From: Rhynchosporium graminicola
Lineage: Eukaryota; Ascomycota; Leotiomycetes; Helotiales; Ploettnerulaceae
Direction: 5' to 3'
Assembly (NCBI GenBank): GCA_900074885.1
Contig: FJUW01000081.1
Span: 1-64,000, forward strand
Length of the DNA stretch: 64,000 bases
In this document: piece after piece, positions 14,007 through 25,069 of the stretch
Position numbering within the stretch: position 1 is the first letter of the stretch
How the letters are laid out: each line of letters opens with the position of its first letter
Program-made: the position numbers and the translations under genes
Notes under the pieces: model-generated
Databases searched by the model: none
Told to the model about the DNA's origin: nothing
The model's input: only the letters and a program-made list of their open reading frames with translations

Positions 14007-14990
14007 CTAAAACTCTACTTCTTTAACTACCTCTACTCTACTAGCTTTCTCCCCTAAGTTCTCCGGAGCTTCTAGTAAATCTAGAATATCTAGAACCGGA
14101 ACTATTATATCTAACTCCTTACTTAAATCTACTAACGTAGCTCTAGTAGTAAACCGAGTATAATAGCTAATCCTACGGGCTTTCTTCTTTAGAGAGGGTC
14201 CGAGAGTATCTAAATCTAACGCTATCTCTGAACTAGAAGGCAAATTCCTCTTTCCCCTAGTATTAGATATCGTAGCTTTAAATATAGCCTTTTTCGCAAA
14301 TTCCTATATAATACTATTTAATTCTTTTATTTACTTTAACGCTATTTCGGCTATTAACTTAGATTTCGCCGAATCGACTATTAGAAGATCTAAATCTTAT
14401 ATCGCGTTAGTATTATACTAGTATCTAAGGGTTTAAGATCGTAACTTATTACCTTAATAAACTCTAACTCCTTAAATACCTTTTCTATAGAACGCCTTAA
14501 AGCCTAAGTCTCTGCTAATTATATAGTAGTAATCTCTAATATAATAGTAAGAGTAGCAGATTTCGCGAGATGATAGATCTGATCAATAGCCTTATAGGTA
14601 GTTACGATACTACTCCGATTTAGCTCCGCGTCCTTAGCTTCGCTGCTAAGAAGTAAACCGGATAAAATAGTATACTTTATATTAATATAGTTAGGTAACT
14701 ATAACGCGTTAGTATATATAACTATATTTATATTTAAGTAACTTATATACTTATAACCGCTCTTTAATGCCGAATAATACTTATAAAGCTTAGAGTTAAG
14801 CTTATTAAATAAGTATAAGAGTTCTAAAATAAGAGTATTATTATACTTTATCTTAAGGAAAGCGCGAATATATCGTAAGTAATATATATAATACGCCGCC
14901 GAAAGAGTACCGGTAGGAACTAGTAAAGGTACTATAGGAGTTAGCGTTATAGATCCGTGAAACCCCTGTACTGCATTTAAGGACTATCCC
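14007..14990 (-). pseudogene. Antisense reading frame between pol and 3' LTR (unknown protein)
   Basis: On the minus strand one frame can be read for roughly 330 codons, from about 14,990 to the stop at 14,007. It is interrupted mainly by TAG/TAA at positions that read as Gln in context, for example before EFAKKAIFKATISNTRGKR. The same frame exists in the outer copy (15,736 to about 16,250 joined to 7,506-7,953). The product is Leu/Ile/Lys/Glu-rich and I recognise no domain. A one-base difference near 14,955 between copies may be a frameshift in this one. It appears to be a genuine second gene of the element, opposite to gag-pol. Confidence 0.6.
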
Positions 14991-15462
14991 TAAAACTAAG
15001 ATAGGAAACTTACTTATATTAAGAGAAGAGTTAATTAGGTCGATTAATATATAAGATTATAGCAGACTACTATAGTAGTTAGTAATAATACCTACTATAG
15101 GAGCTATATCGTAGTCTAGGGAGAGTAAACTTATAAGTTGAAGTAGTTATCGCAGTTAAAAAGGAAAGGCTCTAATATTAATAAACTCCTTCCTTTATAC
15201 ACCTTATACCTTACTTAAACTCGACTCCTACTATAAATAGATAAAGCAAATACCGCTTACCGCCCGATTTAGAAGCTATAACTAATATAGTACTATTATA
15301 GCAATATAACTAGTTAGAACCTAATAAAGAATTTACTACTACTAAAGAGCAGCTAGCGCTTATTACGCGAATATCGACGAAAATAGTTATAATAAAGACT
15401 AATTCTAGTATAAACTATAACCTTCCGAGCTTAGGGTTAAGCTCTTCTTAGGGGGGGGGTAA

Positions 15463-15730
15463 TATAACGATAGCTCACCTGAATATCACATAAGAAGAAG
15501 GATAGATACTAGGGCCTAAGTTCATAGGTATCCCGGCAGAACTAGTGTCCGACTCGGTATAGTATCGGGCTAGTACCGGCACATGTATATAAGGTGCCTT
15601 ATACTCTATCTCTCTTCTTCTTCCTTCCTTATCTTTTTGTTTCCTTTATAGTAGACTATATAAGATCGCTCTTAGCCTCCCTACTCGTTTATTCTTACTT
15701 GTATACCGCCTTGAGTCTTGTGTCGTTACA
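15463..15730 (+). repeat. 3' LTR of inner chromovirus (268 bp)
   Basis: It starts TATAACGATAGC (TG end mutated) after the G9 polypurine tract and ends TGTCGTTACA. It is less mutated than the 5' LTR and keeps ATCTTTTTGTTT (15,631-15,642), the unmutated form of the self-priming sequence. Confidence 0.95.
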
Positions 15731-17001
15731 CTATCTTAATAAACTCTAACTCCTTAAATACTTTCTCTATAGATCGCCTTAAAGCCTAAGTCTCTACTAA
15801 TTATATAGTAGTAATCTCTAATATAATAGTAAGAGTAGTAGATTTCGCGAGATAATAGATCCGATCAATAGCCTTATAAGTAGCTATAATATCGCCCTAA
15901 TTTAGCTCCGCGTCCTTAGCTTTACTACTAAGAAATAAACTAGATAAAATAATATACTCTATATTAATATGATTAAGTAATTATAACACGTTAGTATATA
16001 GAACTATATTTAAGTCTAAGTAACTTATATACTTCTAACTACTCTTTAACGCTAAATAATACTTATAAAGCTTAGAGTTAAGCTTATTAAACGAATATAG
16101 AAGTTCTAGAATAAGAGTATTATTATACTTTATCTTAAGGAAAGCGCGAACATATCGTAAGTAATATATATAATACGCCGCCGAAAGAGTACTAAGAGCA
16201 CTATAGGAGTTAGCGTTATAGAATCCGTGGAACTCTCGCACCTTACCTAAAGAGTATCCCTAATACTAAGGCGAGAGACTTACTTATAATAAGAGAAGAG
16301 TTAATTAAGTCGATTAATATATAAGATTATAGTAGACTGCTATAGTAGTTAGTAATAATACCTACTCTAGGAACTATATCGCAGTCTAAGGAGAGTAAAC
16401 TTATAAGTTTAAGTAGTTATCGTAGTTAAAAAGAAGAAGCTCTAATATTAATAAACTCCTTCCTTTATATACCTTACGCCTTACTTAAACTCGACTCCCG
16501 CTATAAACAGATAAAGCAAATATAGCTTACCGCCCGATTTAGAAGCTACGACTAATATAGTACTATTATAGCGATATAACTAGCTAGAACCTAATAAAGA
16601 ATTTACTACTACTAAAAAGCAGCTAGTACTTATTACGCGAATATCAACGAAAATAATTATAATAAAGACTAAATTCTAATATAAACTATAACCTTCGGAG
16701 CTTAGGGTTAAGCTCTTCCTAGGGGGAGGGTAATATAATAATAGCTTACCTGAATATCATATGAGAAGAAGGATAGATACTAGGGCCTCAGTTCATAAGT
16801 ATCCTAGTATAACTAGTATCCGACTCGGTATAGTATCGGACTAGTACCGGTATATATATATAAGGTGCCTCGCACTCTATCTCTCTTCTTCTTCCTTCCT
16901 TATCTTTTTGTTTCCTTCGTAGTAGACTATATAAGATCGCTCCTAGCTTCCCTACTTATTTATTCTTACTTATATACCGCCTCGAGTCTTGTGTCGTTAC
17001 A
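15731..17001 (+). mobile_element. Outer chromovirus copy, right part with 3' LTR
   Basis: It begins with the second CTATC target duplication (15,731-15,735) and continues the outer element where it broke at 7,953, collinear with about 14,457-15,730 of the inner copy. It carries the upstream part of the antisense frame (open at 16,035-16,241 on the minus strand), a purine-rich tract AGGGGGAGGG at 16,721-16,730, and the 268-bp 3' LTR at 16,734-17,001. No matching duplication can be tested because the left end is absent. Confidence 0.95.
16734..17001 (+). repeat. 3' LTR of outer chromovirus (268 bp)
   Basis: Third LTR copy of the family, same length, ending GTGTCGTTACA. It retains the TATA tract and ATCTTTTTGTTT self-priming sequence. 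Confidence 0.95.
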
Positions 17002-19033
17002 CCTTAGATCAGATCTAGTACTATTCTTTAATAAGTAGCTAGTTTTAATAAGTATTATCTTCTCTACTAATAATATTCCTCTTCTATTTCCTTAATAATA
17101 GCTTAAGTATCTTTAATTCGAAGGAACTAATCTAATTATTCAAATTCTTTTAGTTCTAGTTCTCCTTCGAGGTTAGCTATATAACGGTCTAGTCGTTCCT
17201 CGATATCCCTAGTATTAACTTAGAATATAATAGTAATAGTATCGCGGTAGGTAATAACGTAGTTCATACCTGAGTTAAGTATAATATAAGTTCGATAATA
17301 CTTTATAAAATTAGACTTAGTTCTATTATAAGCTTATGTTTTTCTTCTATTATTATGATTTCGAAGAGTCTAGTTCTTATTATTATATAGAAAGTTATTA
17401 TATAAATAGTTTCTTTTATTTATAATACTCTAGCTTTCTTAGTCTTTATCTAGAAGTTTAACTAAGTTTTCTTCGAATCCTTCGCTAGATTTATAGGTTA
17501 TAAAGTCCTACGAACTCTATTCTACGCTAGAAGCTTCTTAGTAATCTAGCTTCCTTTCTGCTAGTCCGAATTCTCTCTTAGGTTTATTCTAGGGTTTCTC
17601 TCTTTATTTCTTCTTCTAAGAATAAATATATATAAGGTATCCCGGCTTACTATACGTATAATAAAGACCCTTCTATTAATATTTATCTTTCTTAGCTTAG
17701 CCCTTAGATCCTCTCTCTACTTTATCTAATTCTATTAGATTATAGTAATTACGTTTATTACTTAGATAAAGCTGGAAATTTCCCTAATACTTATTATATT
17801 ATTATAGAAATTAGGGCTTCTAGAGATAAGTAAGTATAAAGTATCCTCCTTTTTCTTTCGCTTATTCCTAGATTCGTTTATTAATAGTAATAGATAATCT
17901 GATTAAGTCCTCTAAGTTACTTAGTTTACTAGCCTTAGAGAGCTTATCCTTAATATAGTCCTTAAGGCCTTAATAGTATTAAGCTCTTAATCTATTATCT
18001 ATCTAGTCTAACTATATAGAATATTAATAGAACTTAGTAATATATTTATAAACGGATCCTTATTATCGAATTCCGAGTAAGTGCTTTTCGTCTTATTCCT
18101 TCTTATTAAGGTCTCCGAAGACTCCTTTAATAGTATTAGTAAAGCCTGCGGGAGTTCGAAAGATAACTTAGCTTTTTTCGATTATAGCGGTAGAATAAGC
18201 CCTAGATAAGTATCGATTAACTAAGTAATTACTTAAAGCTAGCTTAATCTAGTAAGCTATAGTATCGCAGAGGAACGAGGCGATCTATAGGACTTTAAGG
18301 GAGTCTGCTTCGAACTTATCTCTATTAAAAGCGAAGTTTATTTAGTACTAGAGGATGAATTATCCTAGTTTATTATAGTTCTTATAATAGGTATTAGGTA
18401 GGTTTATACGAAGTAGTATACTCTTATCGACTTTATTAACCTTATCCGGTCTACTAGTCTAGGAGCTTTCTCCTACGATAAATCCTTCTTTAATAACTAT
18501 TTCGTTCTTACTAATGATACTTCAAGTGAGGTGCTTAAAGTATAATATTCCTAGTTCTAACTAGTACGCGGGGTATAGGCTCGTTACTTAGTATTAGCTA
18601 TAAAGTAAAGTAAATAAGAAGTTCAGTTCTTAATTAGAATTAAGACGTTATAAGCAGGTATTAATTACTATATGAATTTGAGCACGAAGCTCCTAACTAA
18701 TAGCAGAAGTGCTAGTCTTATATAGAATCTTCGTTCCTTTATACTAGCTATATAAGATATCTTGCAGAGCGTGTAAGCCTATAAGACTAACTAGTAGTCT
18801 AGTATATTACGTGATCTTAGATCACTTATAGCTATAATACTATTATTACTATAATATAGGTAGGCGTATAGTACTACTTGCTGTTTGTACTATAACTGTA
18901 TTAGTGCCTTACTTTTAATAGTACTAACTCGTTTCTAGTACTAGAACTCGTCTAGTATACATCACTAGGTAGTACTATTAGTATTCTGGTGCTAGGACGG
19001 TTTTGGTGCCGAGAACCAGGCCGGTTCGTGACA
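17002..19033 (-). mobile_element. Minus-strand LTR retrotransposon fragment: LTR plus gag
   Basis: Read on the minus strand, a likely 5' LTR starts with TGTCACGAACCGGCC at 19,033 and ends about 18,515 (roughly 519 bp, ends not confirmed by a second copy). Downstream (18,510 to 17,002) is a stop-riddled gag-like region. At about 17,635-17,680 (minus) the frame reads YYTYSKPGYLIYIY, which has exact CX2CX4HX4C spacing with all four zinc ligands turned into Tyr by CpA/TpG transitions. The fragment is cut off at 17,001 by the outer chromovirus; pol is absent. The LTR kept more CA/TG than the gag region. Confidence 0.65.
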
Positions 19034-20300
19034 CTAAGGTAGATTTTAGTAATTTAGCTGATTTCGACTATATTATTAAATAAGTTTTAAACTAGGGAGC
19101 TAAAGATAAGGAGAAGATACTTAGACTCTAGATTTACTTTAGTATTATCTTAACTCCTTAGAGTATAGTTCGACCTCTATAGAAAGATCTAGTACTAGTA
19201 AAGCCTCTAATTATTGCTATTCTAAAGCGTGTATATAGAGATCTGAGAGAGGAGAGAGAGGAGGTGCTAAAGCCTAAGAAACCTCGTATAGCGATAGTAT
19301 AGTTAATGGAGAAGGAGAAACTAAGCTATTAAGCTGAAAAAGGAACTTTTAAGGAGCTCTTAACCTTAATTCAAGTACTATAAGCTTATAAAGTTAGCTC
19401 TTATAGTTTAACTACTCGCTTTTACTAGGTAAATAATAATAAGTACTATTACTTTTCAGGAGCTGATTTGACTCGCTGGGGCCATGATATTGAAGAAGGA
19501 GTTATTATAATTAATAAGCCTTCTATACTTTATAGAGGAGACTTATTAAGAGAGCTTACTAGGCGTCGAGAGGCAGAAGAAGTAAAAGAGAGAAGAGGGA
19601 GGAAGAAAAAGAAGAGAGAGTCTTATTATGATTTATCTTTATTATCGGAACGTCGAACAGGAGCTTAATACCCTCTGCAGACGCCTTATTAGCCTCTAAA
19701 TAGCTTCCTATATCATTACCTTATAATATAACCTCCTTAACCTCCTCCGGTATAGTCTCCTTATACTCCTAGCCTATAGGGCTATTTTTAACCTCCGATA
19801 TACCCTTAACTTAATATACCTCCTTTAGACTATGAATATCGATTACCTGAACTTTAATTACCTCTAAATCGACTATAGAAGAGAGCTAAGAGTAAGTTTC
19901 TATCGATAGCAGATCTGCGAGAGTCGAGCCTACTGCGTAGTAGTAGTAATTCTAAGGAGGTATTATTTGCGCTGAAAATGTTTCTTCATAAGCTCTTACT
20001 ATCCTCTAAAGCTTCTATAGCTTTATAATTCGATTTCGCTATTAAGATACTTATAGAGTAAGAGTATAATATAGCTATAATATTAGAGATAACGATTAGA
20101 GAGGGAATAGAGCTTGGAATTAAAGCTAGAGTCTTAAAGGTTATAAAGATGAATTTGAAGGTATTTAAGAAGTAGTATAATCAGTAAGAAGTATAATAAA
20201 CTATAGAAGAGGAGGAGAAGGAGAAGGAGGAGGAGGAGGAGGAGGAGGAGGAGGAGGAGGAGGAGGAGGAGTAGAGAGCAAATTTCTAGTAATTATAGCT
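19034..20300. other. Unassigned repeat-derived, AT-rich stretch with short open frame
   Basis: This has RIP-like composition. A plus-strand frame at 19,468-19,668 (66 codons from TTG) encodes a basic, Glu/Arg/Lys-rich peptide with upstream in-frame sequence broken by stops. It looks like the tail of a transposon protein, but I cannot name the family. A GAG microsatellite follows at 20,207-20,271. Confidence 0.4.
20207..20271 (+). repeat. GAG/GGA trinucleotide microsatellite
   Basis: About 65 bases of nearly pure GAG/GGA repeats inside transposon-derived sequence. A shorter TTC run of opposite polarity lies at 20,311-20,332. Confidence 0.95.
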
Positions 20301-20309
20301 ATTTATATG

Positions 20310-21430
20310 CCTTCTTCTTCTTCTTCTTCTTCAAGACCTTAGTACTTATAATAGAGAAAATGTGCCCTTACTCTACGTTAAGCTTTAGCTCTAATTCCAA
20401 CTATATATATAGCTAGTATTAAGAAGCTTTTAAACTCCTCCTAGGTATACTATTTCTACCTCTAATTTCTTCTAATCTATACCTTTAGATCTGCGAAACT
20501 CTCTTTAATTAGGTTGAAAAAGGGGTAATATAGTAGGAGATATTTAAGCTAAAGACCGAAGGTAGCGTATAAGATAGCGACTTTAGGAGCTCTATAGATA
20601 GAGGCGTTATCTATAATAATAACTCTAATTCTAAGCTTAATATACTCCGGTAAGATACTCTTTTTAAGCTATTTAGTAAAGATCTCTATAGTAATAGAGC
20701 CTTAGAAGATCAAAGGCTAATAATACCCCCTTATAGAGTATACTAGTAATATTAACTATCTTATCGACCTTTTTAGAACTCTCGATACCTCTGCTAGAGC
20801 TCCTCTTAGAGCCTAACCTCTCCTTCTTTCTATTATACGTTCGTTATAAGCAGATTTATTAATAAAGTAAAAGTAGTAAGAATTCCAGAATACTATCTTA
20901 TGCCTCTAAGTAGCGATTAATTCGTCGTTTCGTTAGGCCGCAGATACTAAGAGTACCTTCTTAGTATATTTGATTCGTTTAAGAGCTTTAGAGACTTGAT
21001 TAATCGATATATCGATATCGTAAGCTTCGTAAAAAGTAAGTAGTAATCTTATCTAAGTATAGATCTGGATCTCTCTCTAATAGAGCTATAATATATAGCT
21101 CTATATTATTAGTTATTACTAGCTGAGGACCTCTCCGGTATCGATTTAGAGCCTCATCTTATTAGATTCGACGATTTCGCTAGTAAATTATCTTATATAT
21201 TATTCTATACTCTCTTACTAAGGCGCGCAGGTCAAGATTCTCTCCTGAACGTAGTACTTAATCGATTTAGTATGTTTTCTATGCTAGTAGATTAGGAGCT
21301 ATGATATTAACATTATAGTAGACTTAATATATACTCTATAGATTAAGAGCTTTAAAAAGAAGTAGTTTGGAGGTAAATCGGTATAGTATTTATAGAGCTT
21401 TAGTAGTTTCTAGTTCTGATAATTACAGCA
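20310..21430 (-). mobile_element. RIP-degraded Tc1/mariner-type DDE transposase relic
   Basis: The minus strand reads in transposase order: a helix-turn-helix-like part (about 21,000-21,200), a first-Asp block (YFYFINKSAYNER at about 20,820-20,950, originally FVDES-like), a segment resembling GSITIEIFTKWLKKSILP (about 20,640-20,710), the second-Asp block IIDNASIYRAPKVA (about 20,570-20,620), and a YYPFFNLIKESFADLK block (about 20,490-20,545) equivalent to the PDxNPIE region. Stops interrupt every part. I could not identify terminal inverted repeats. Composition returns to normal at about 21,430. Confidence 0.75.
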
Positions 21431-22442
21431 TATTAATATTTGGTAGGGTTCACACTAAAAGGCGGTGTACCGGCTTTATTTACTGAAGAATCACGCTAAA
21501 CCGAAGAATAGCTTATAACTAGCAAGCAAATGTTTCACTACCGAACACTGTGTCTATATCAGCAACCCACGGAGGGTAAATTCTGATTCATCCACTGAAG
21601 ATGCTAGTCATCGACCACCAGGCCAACTTCCTGGATGTGTCGTACGTTCTCGAACACCTGGGCTAATGCTGTGAATGACCTCGCAATCATAGGTTGCAGA
21701 CAAAAGATCGGAGTGTCATATGTGTGCCACTGGTGGAGCTCCTTGATTCTCCAATTTCCTTAATATTCATCCAAGGCTTCCCACTCCCCTTGGCTTCGGC
21801 GGAGCAACTCAACATGTTTCCGATCCAAGAAAGACAGCTTTCCTTTTCCGCATGGTTTGACCATTTGATGGGATGTTGCAGTGCGTCGACAGAACATACG
21901 CTGGCTACGCACAACTCTGGGAAGACATTGATAACTGCTGTTTGAAGCCGTCCCCTACTGAACAGGCCGCGTATAATGTAAGATGCTGTATATTCCCAGC
22001 TAGACCTGTCATGATGACTACCGCCGCCAGAATAGCATCTTGCCTGTACCAAGCACGCTGTAGATTTCTCAGACGAGCTTTCTCGTATTTCGTACGTATG
22101 GCGTAGATCAACGCGATTACTGCAACATCGATCGCTCGCACGTTTCACCAGTTATTCTCAATTTTTAATACATGCATCGCGCATTTTCTCGGTACCATGC
22201 AACTGCGTAGACGAAAGACCTTGTGCTGTCTTTTGCAACTCACTTCTTTCAAACCTCGAGTCATGACAATTGAACCGCTAGTAGAGTGAGTGCAGTGCAC
22301 TACGTTGATACTAAACAGCAACTCTAGTGACGAAGAGCCACTTGTATAGACCATAGCTTCTAACTCAGCTTTTGCACTTGCAATCTGTTCGAACCAAGAA
22401 ATTTTGTTCTCGACATCAGTCTTCGAAGGCTCTAGATTTAGT
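21431..22442. other. Boundary region, no confident gene
   Basis: Normal composition resumes here. Overlapping open frames exist on both strands. The most protein-like is minus 21,905-22,141 (78 codons from GTG), containing a hydrophobic stretch DAILAAVVIMTGLAGNI that could be a membrane-protein exon. It lacks an ATG and clear splice sites, so I do not call a gene. The rest is probably 3' flank of the ankyrin-BTB gene. Confidence 0.4.
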
Positions 22443-24685
22443 CTATGCATCTAGCTTCAACTTCTCTAACAAGCCATCGATCTTATCAAGTAGAACCTGA
22501 TAATTGATCGCATCCGCTACGAACTCATCACCCGCCACTTCTCCGTCCAAAGTTCGAATTTCCCCATTCATGAACGGGTTTGAAGCAGGATCGAGAGCTT
22601 TGTCGGAAGGAGCGCTCATATCAATAGCCTCGTCAGGCTTTGGGAGATCATCGGAAGAGACATCGGCATGTTGAGCTTTCTCGTTCTCTTCCATCATATC
22701 TTCGAGCCCCGAGTCCTCAAAGCGAAGTCGGAATCGATCCGAAAGATAATGTCGAATGCTAGGCTTATTAGAATATGCTGGGCAAGAGTATAAATCAAAT
22801 GTACTTACTCGTCTAGGAGTTCGATAGTATCAGTTTCCTGCCGATTCTGAATCCTCGATGCACTCTCTTTAATCAGATCTTCAAACTCCTGCTCGTCGAT
22901 GTAGTCTTCTAATCTAAAAGCCAGATACCTCGCACTAAACTCTTCCAGTCGCTGAACTTTGAGGTCCCAAGCTGCCCGGATAACATCATAAACATTAATT
23001 GGCTCCACTTCTGTTTCTTGATCCTGACCACCTTCGGTATGCCTCCGGTCTGTGAGGCCTCCACTTCCCATGCCTACTGTACTAATGACGGTTGCTGCTT
23101 TCGCTTTGAGTTTCTCGATGAATAACATGTCGGCGACGAAAAGTACGTCCAAAGCGAGATCTAAGGGGATGTATGTTTGTTCGGTGTAAATGAAGTTTAA
23201 GACGACCTCTAGTACCTCTGGTTTGCAGTCAACCTATGAATTTGCGTTAGCGAGCATAGCTATTGGCAGAGAAAGTCTCTGTGTAGGTTCAAAAATATGA
23301 AGTCTTACCTGTATGATTTGTAGATAGTCCGTCACCTGCGCTTCTTTGAAGGAGGATGTAAACATGGTCTGGAAATATTCCGATCTCGCTAGCATCGCAC
23401 GGTGACAGGGAAATAGAACCGATTGTCTGGATTTCCTCGTTATCGAAGGAGACCTCGAGGAGGCGGACGGTCCAACAGGTATGCCATTTAAGGGTCCAAG
23501 TGTATTTCTTTCTTTTGGTGTTTCTTGTCCGAAGGTAGATGCATCCGGGCCATCCTCGTCTGCTCGAAGCAAAACATCTGCGAATATACTATTATCTCTT
23601 GTCCACTTCACATCGTTCGCTTTGCTGGATTCCAAGCTAATTTTATGCTTCAGAATATTTTGCCGATACCAACGCTCTATTTGTTCCCTGCCCCTCGACA
23701 CTTCATCCTGGTGTCTTTGTCGCGCAATTCGTCTGTCACTTCCTGCCAGCAGGCCTTCCCACAAAGATTCGATCTCCAGTTGTTTGCTTACTTTATCGAT
23801 GCCTTTTAGAACCTCTTCCTCTGTAACGAAGCTTCTATTACTCAATCCAAGATCCGCAGGTACATCACCAAGATAAAGGTAACGTAAAGCAATGTGAAAA
23901 GCCTCTGGTGGTATAGAACTTGCCAATTTCCAAATGGCTGTTTCTGGGGCACTCGCGAGCTTTTTCGAAAAATATGGTGAGCGTGCCGAAAGAACAAATT
24001 TGTGAAGATTCCATTTCTCGGAGCCAGCTGTAAGGCAAATGTCGGATGTGTTTGGCGTTTGCCGCGTAAGAAGTGTTATTATGTGGGAGGCCAAAGGTTG
24101 AAGAGGATCGCTACTTTTGGAATAACTAGAGGAAGAAGAGTCAGAAAAGCTAGTTGGAAGATACTAGGAGTATTTGGGAGATAACATGGCTGCAATGCCC
24201 AATCCGCTTGTACTTACTCATATTCCAGTAAGAGGTTCCGTATTCGGTTGTTGAGAGCATTATATAAACATCTTTCACCTTGGAAGGTATCACGTTCGCA
24301 GAGTGCGCCAGCTTCCAGGAGAAATTGGACGACTTCGTAATGTCCGCAGAGACTCGCAAGTATCAAGGGAGTATAATCGAAAACATCTCGGGCATTAATA
24401 TTGACTCCACTGGCTACCGCTTCCTGGCAGCCTTTTAAATCTCCTCTCCGACAAGCATTGCATAGCTTCTGAAAGCTGGCAGAGATATATTAGCTACATG
24501 GTCTTTTGATCAGTGGCACGGCAAATTCGATTCGAATCTGACAGCAGATAATGATTCCAAACATACTCAATACTGACGTCTAGAGGGCTGTCGTCCTTGA
24601 GAACTCCGTCCCGTATTAACTGATGCTCATCCTTCAACGCCACCTCCAATTCGTCTTTTCGAAGTATTATGTTGGGCTGGGACAT
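22443..24685 (-). CDS. Ankyrin repeat and BTB/POZ domain protein (ABTB1/Btb3-like)
   Basis: Five exons join in frame to 652 residues: 24,685-24,567, 24,475-24,218, 24,149-23,309, 23,233-22,809 and 22,758-22,443; all four introns are GT-AG. Residues about 40-125 form ankyrin repeats (YTPLILASLCGHYEVVQFLL). A first BTB domain starts near residue 160 (SDICLTAGSEKWNLHKFVLS). A second BTB domain begins near 368 (LFPCHRAMLARSEYFQTMF) and continues across intron 3 (FIYTEQ, then ALDVLFVADM). One ankyrin block plus two BTB domains matches the ABTB1/BPOZ-1 family, which is thought to act as a Cul3 adaptor or with elongation factor 1A. Its Asp/Glu-rich C-terminus ends in a short helical segment. It is transcribed divergently from the NIMA kinase. 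Confidence 0.9.
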
Positions 24686-25069
24686 CGGAGCTATGAGGAA
24701 GTCGGATTATTTACAGAGTAAGGAGTAGACAACAAAGAAATGCAGAACGTAAACACCTGAAGCTCAATATGACGGGTGACTTTCAAATGCTTATCGATTA
24801 GCCTCGAGCTCTGTGCTCTGTCGCCACCAAGAGCTTGCAGGGCTGCCAAGAAAAGGCGTTGCTCGAACAACGACTAAAGCCGGTGTAAACACTATCAAAG
24901 CGACGCATCGCGAACTTCTAAATCTTGAACCAGGAATTCCACGACAAACGACTACGACGACGACGACATCCCATTCGCCAAACAATATACCAATTCAGTC
25001 GCTCGCTCATGGCACTCACTCTTCTATCTCTTTCCTAATAAATGCAACCAGGATATTGAGGTTGGAATC
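24686..25069. promoter_or_regulatory. Shared divergent promoter region
   Basis: This 384-bp interval separates the start codons of the ankyrin-BTB gene (-) and the NIMA kinase (+), so both 5' leaders and promoters must lie within it. There is a short ACGACGACGACG run near 24,950-24,965. I saw no clear TATA box. Confidence 0.6.

Larger units (their letters stand above)
7954..15730 (+). mobile_element. Inner full-length chromovirus (Ty3/gypsy LTR retrotransposon), RIP-inactivated
   Basis: This is a complete 7,777-bp element with two 268-bp LTRs and a 5-bp target duplication. Order on the plus strand: gag (about 8,330-9,840, zinc knuckle 9,795-9,836), protease (about 10,075-10,330), reverse transcriptase (GLRFCIDYRKLN at about 11,130, YLDN at 11,441-11,452 in place of YLDD), RNase H (about 11,860-12,100), integrase with a zinc-binding region (about 12,590-12,720) and catalytic core (about 12,790-13,200), then a chromodomain (about 13,664-13,835). 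It belongs to the Tf1/sushi-like chromovirus type. A G9 tract at 15,451-15,459 just before the 3' LTR is the polypurine tract. Numerous stops at former Gln and Trp codons show that it is dead. Confidence 0.95.

Noticed and set aside
20207..20332. Glu-rich coding repeat
   Set aside because: The GAG run lies in stop-riddled transposon-derived sequence and is best read as a microsatellite.
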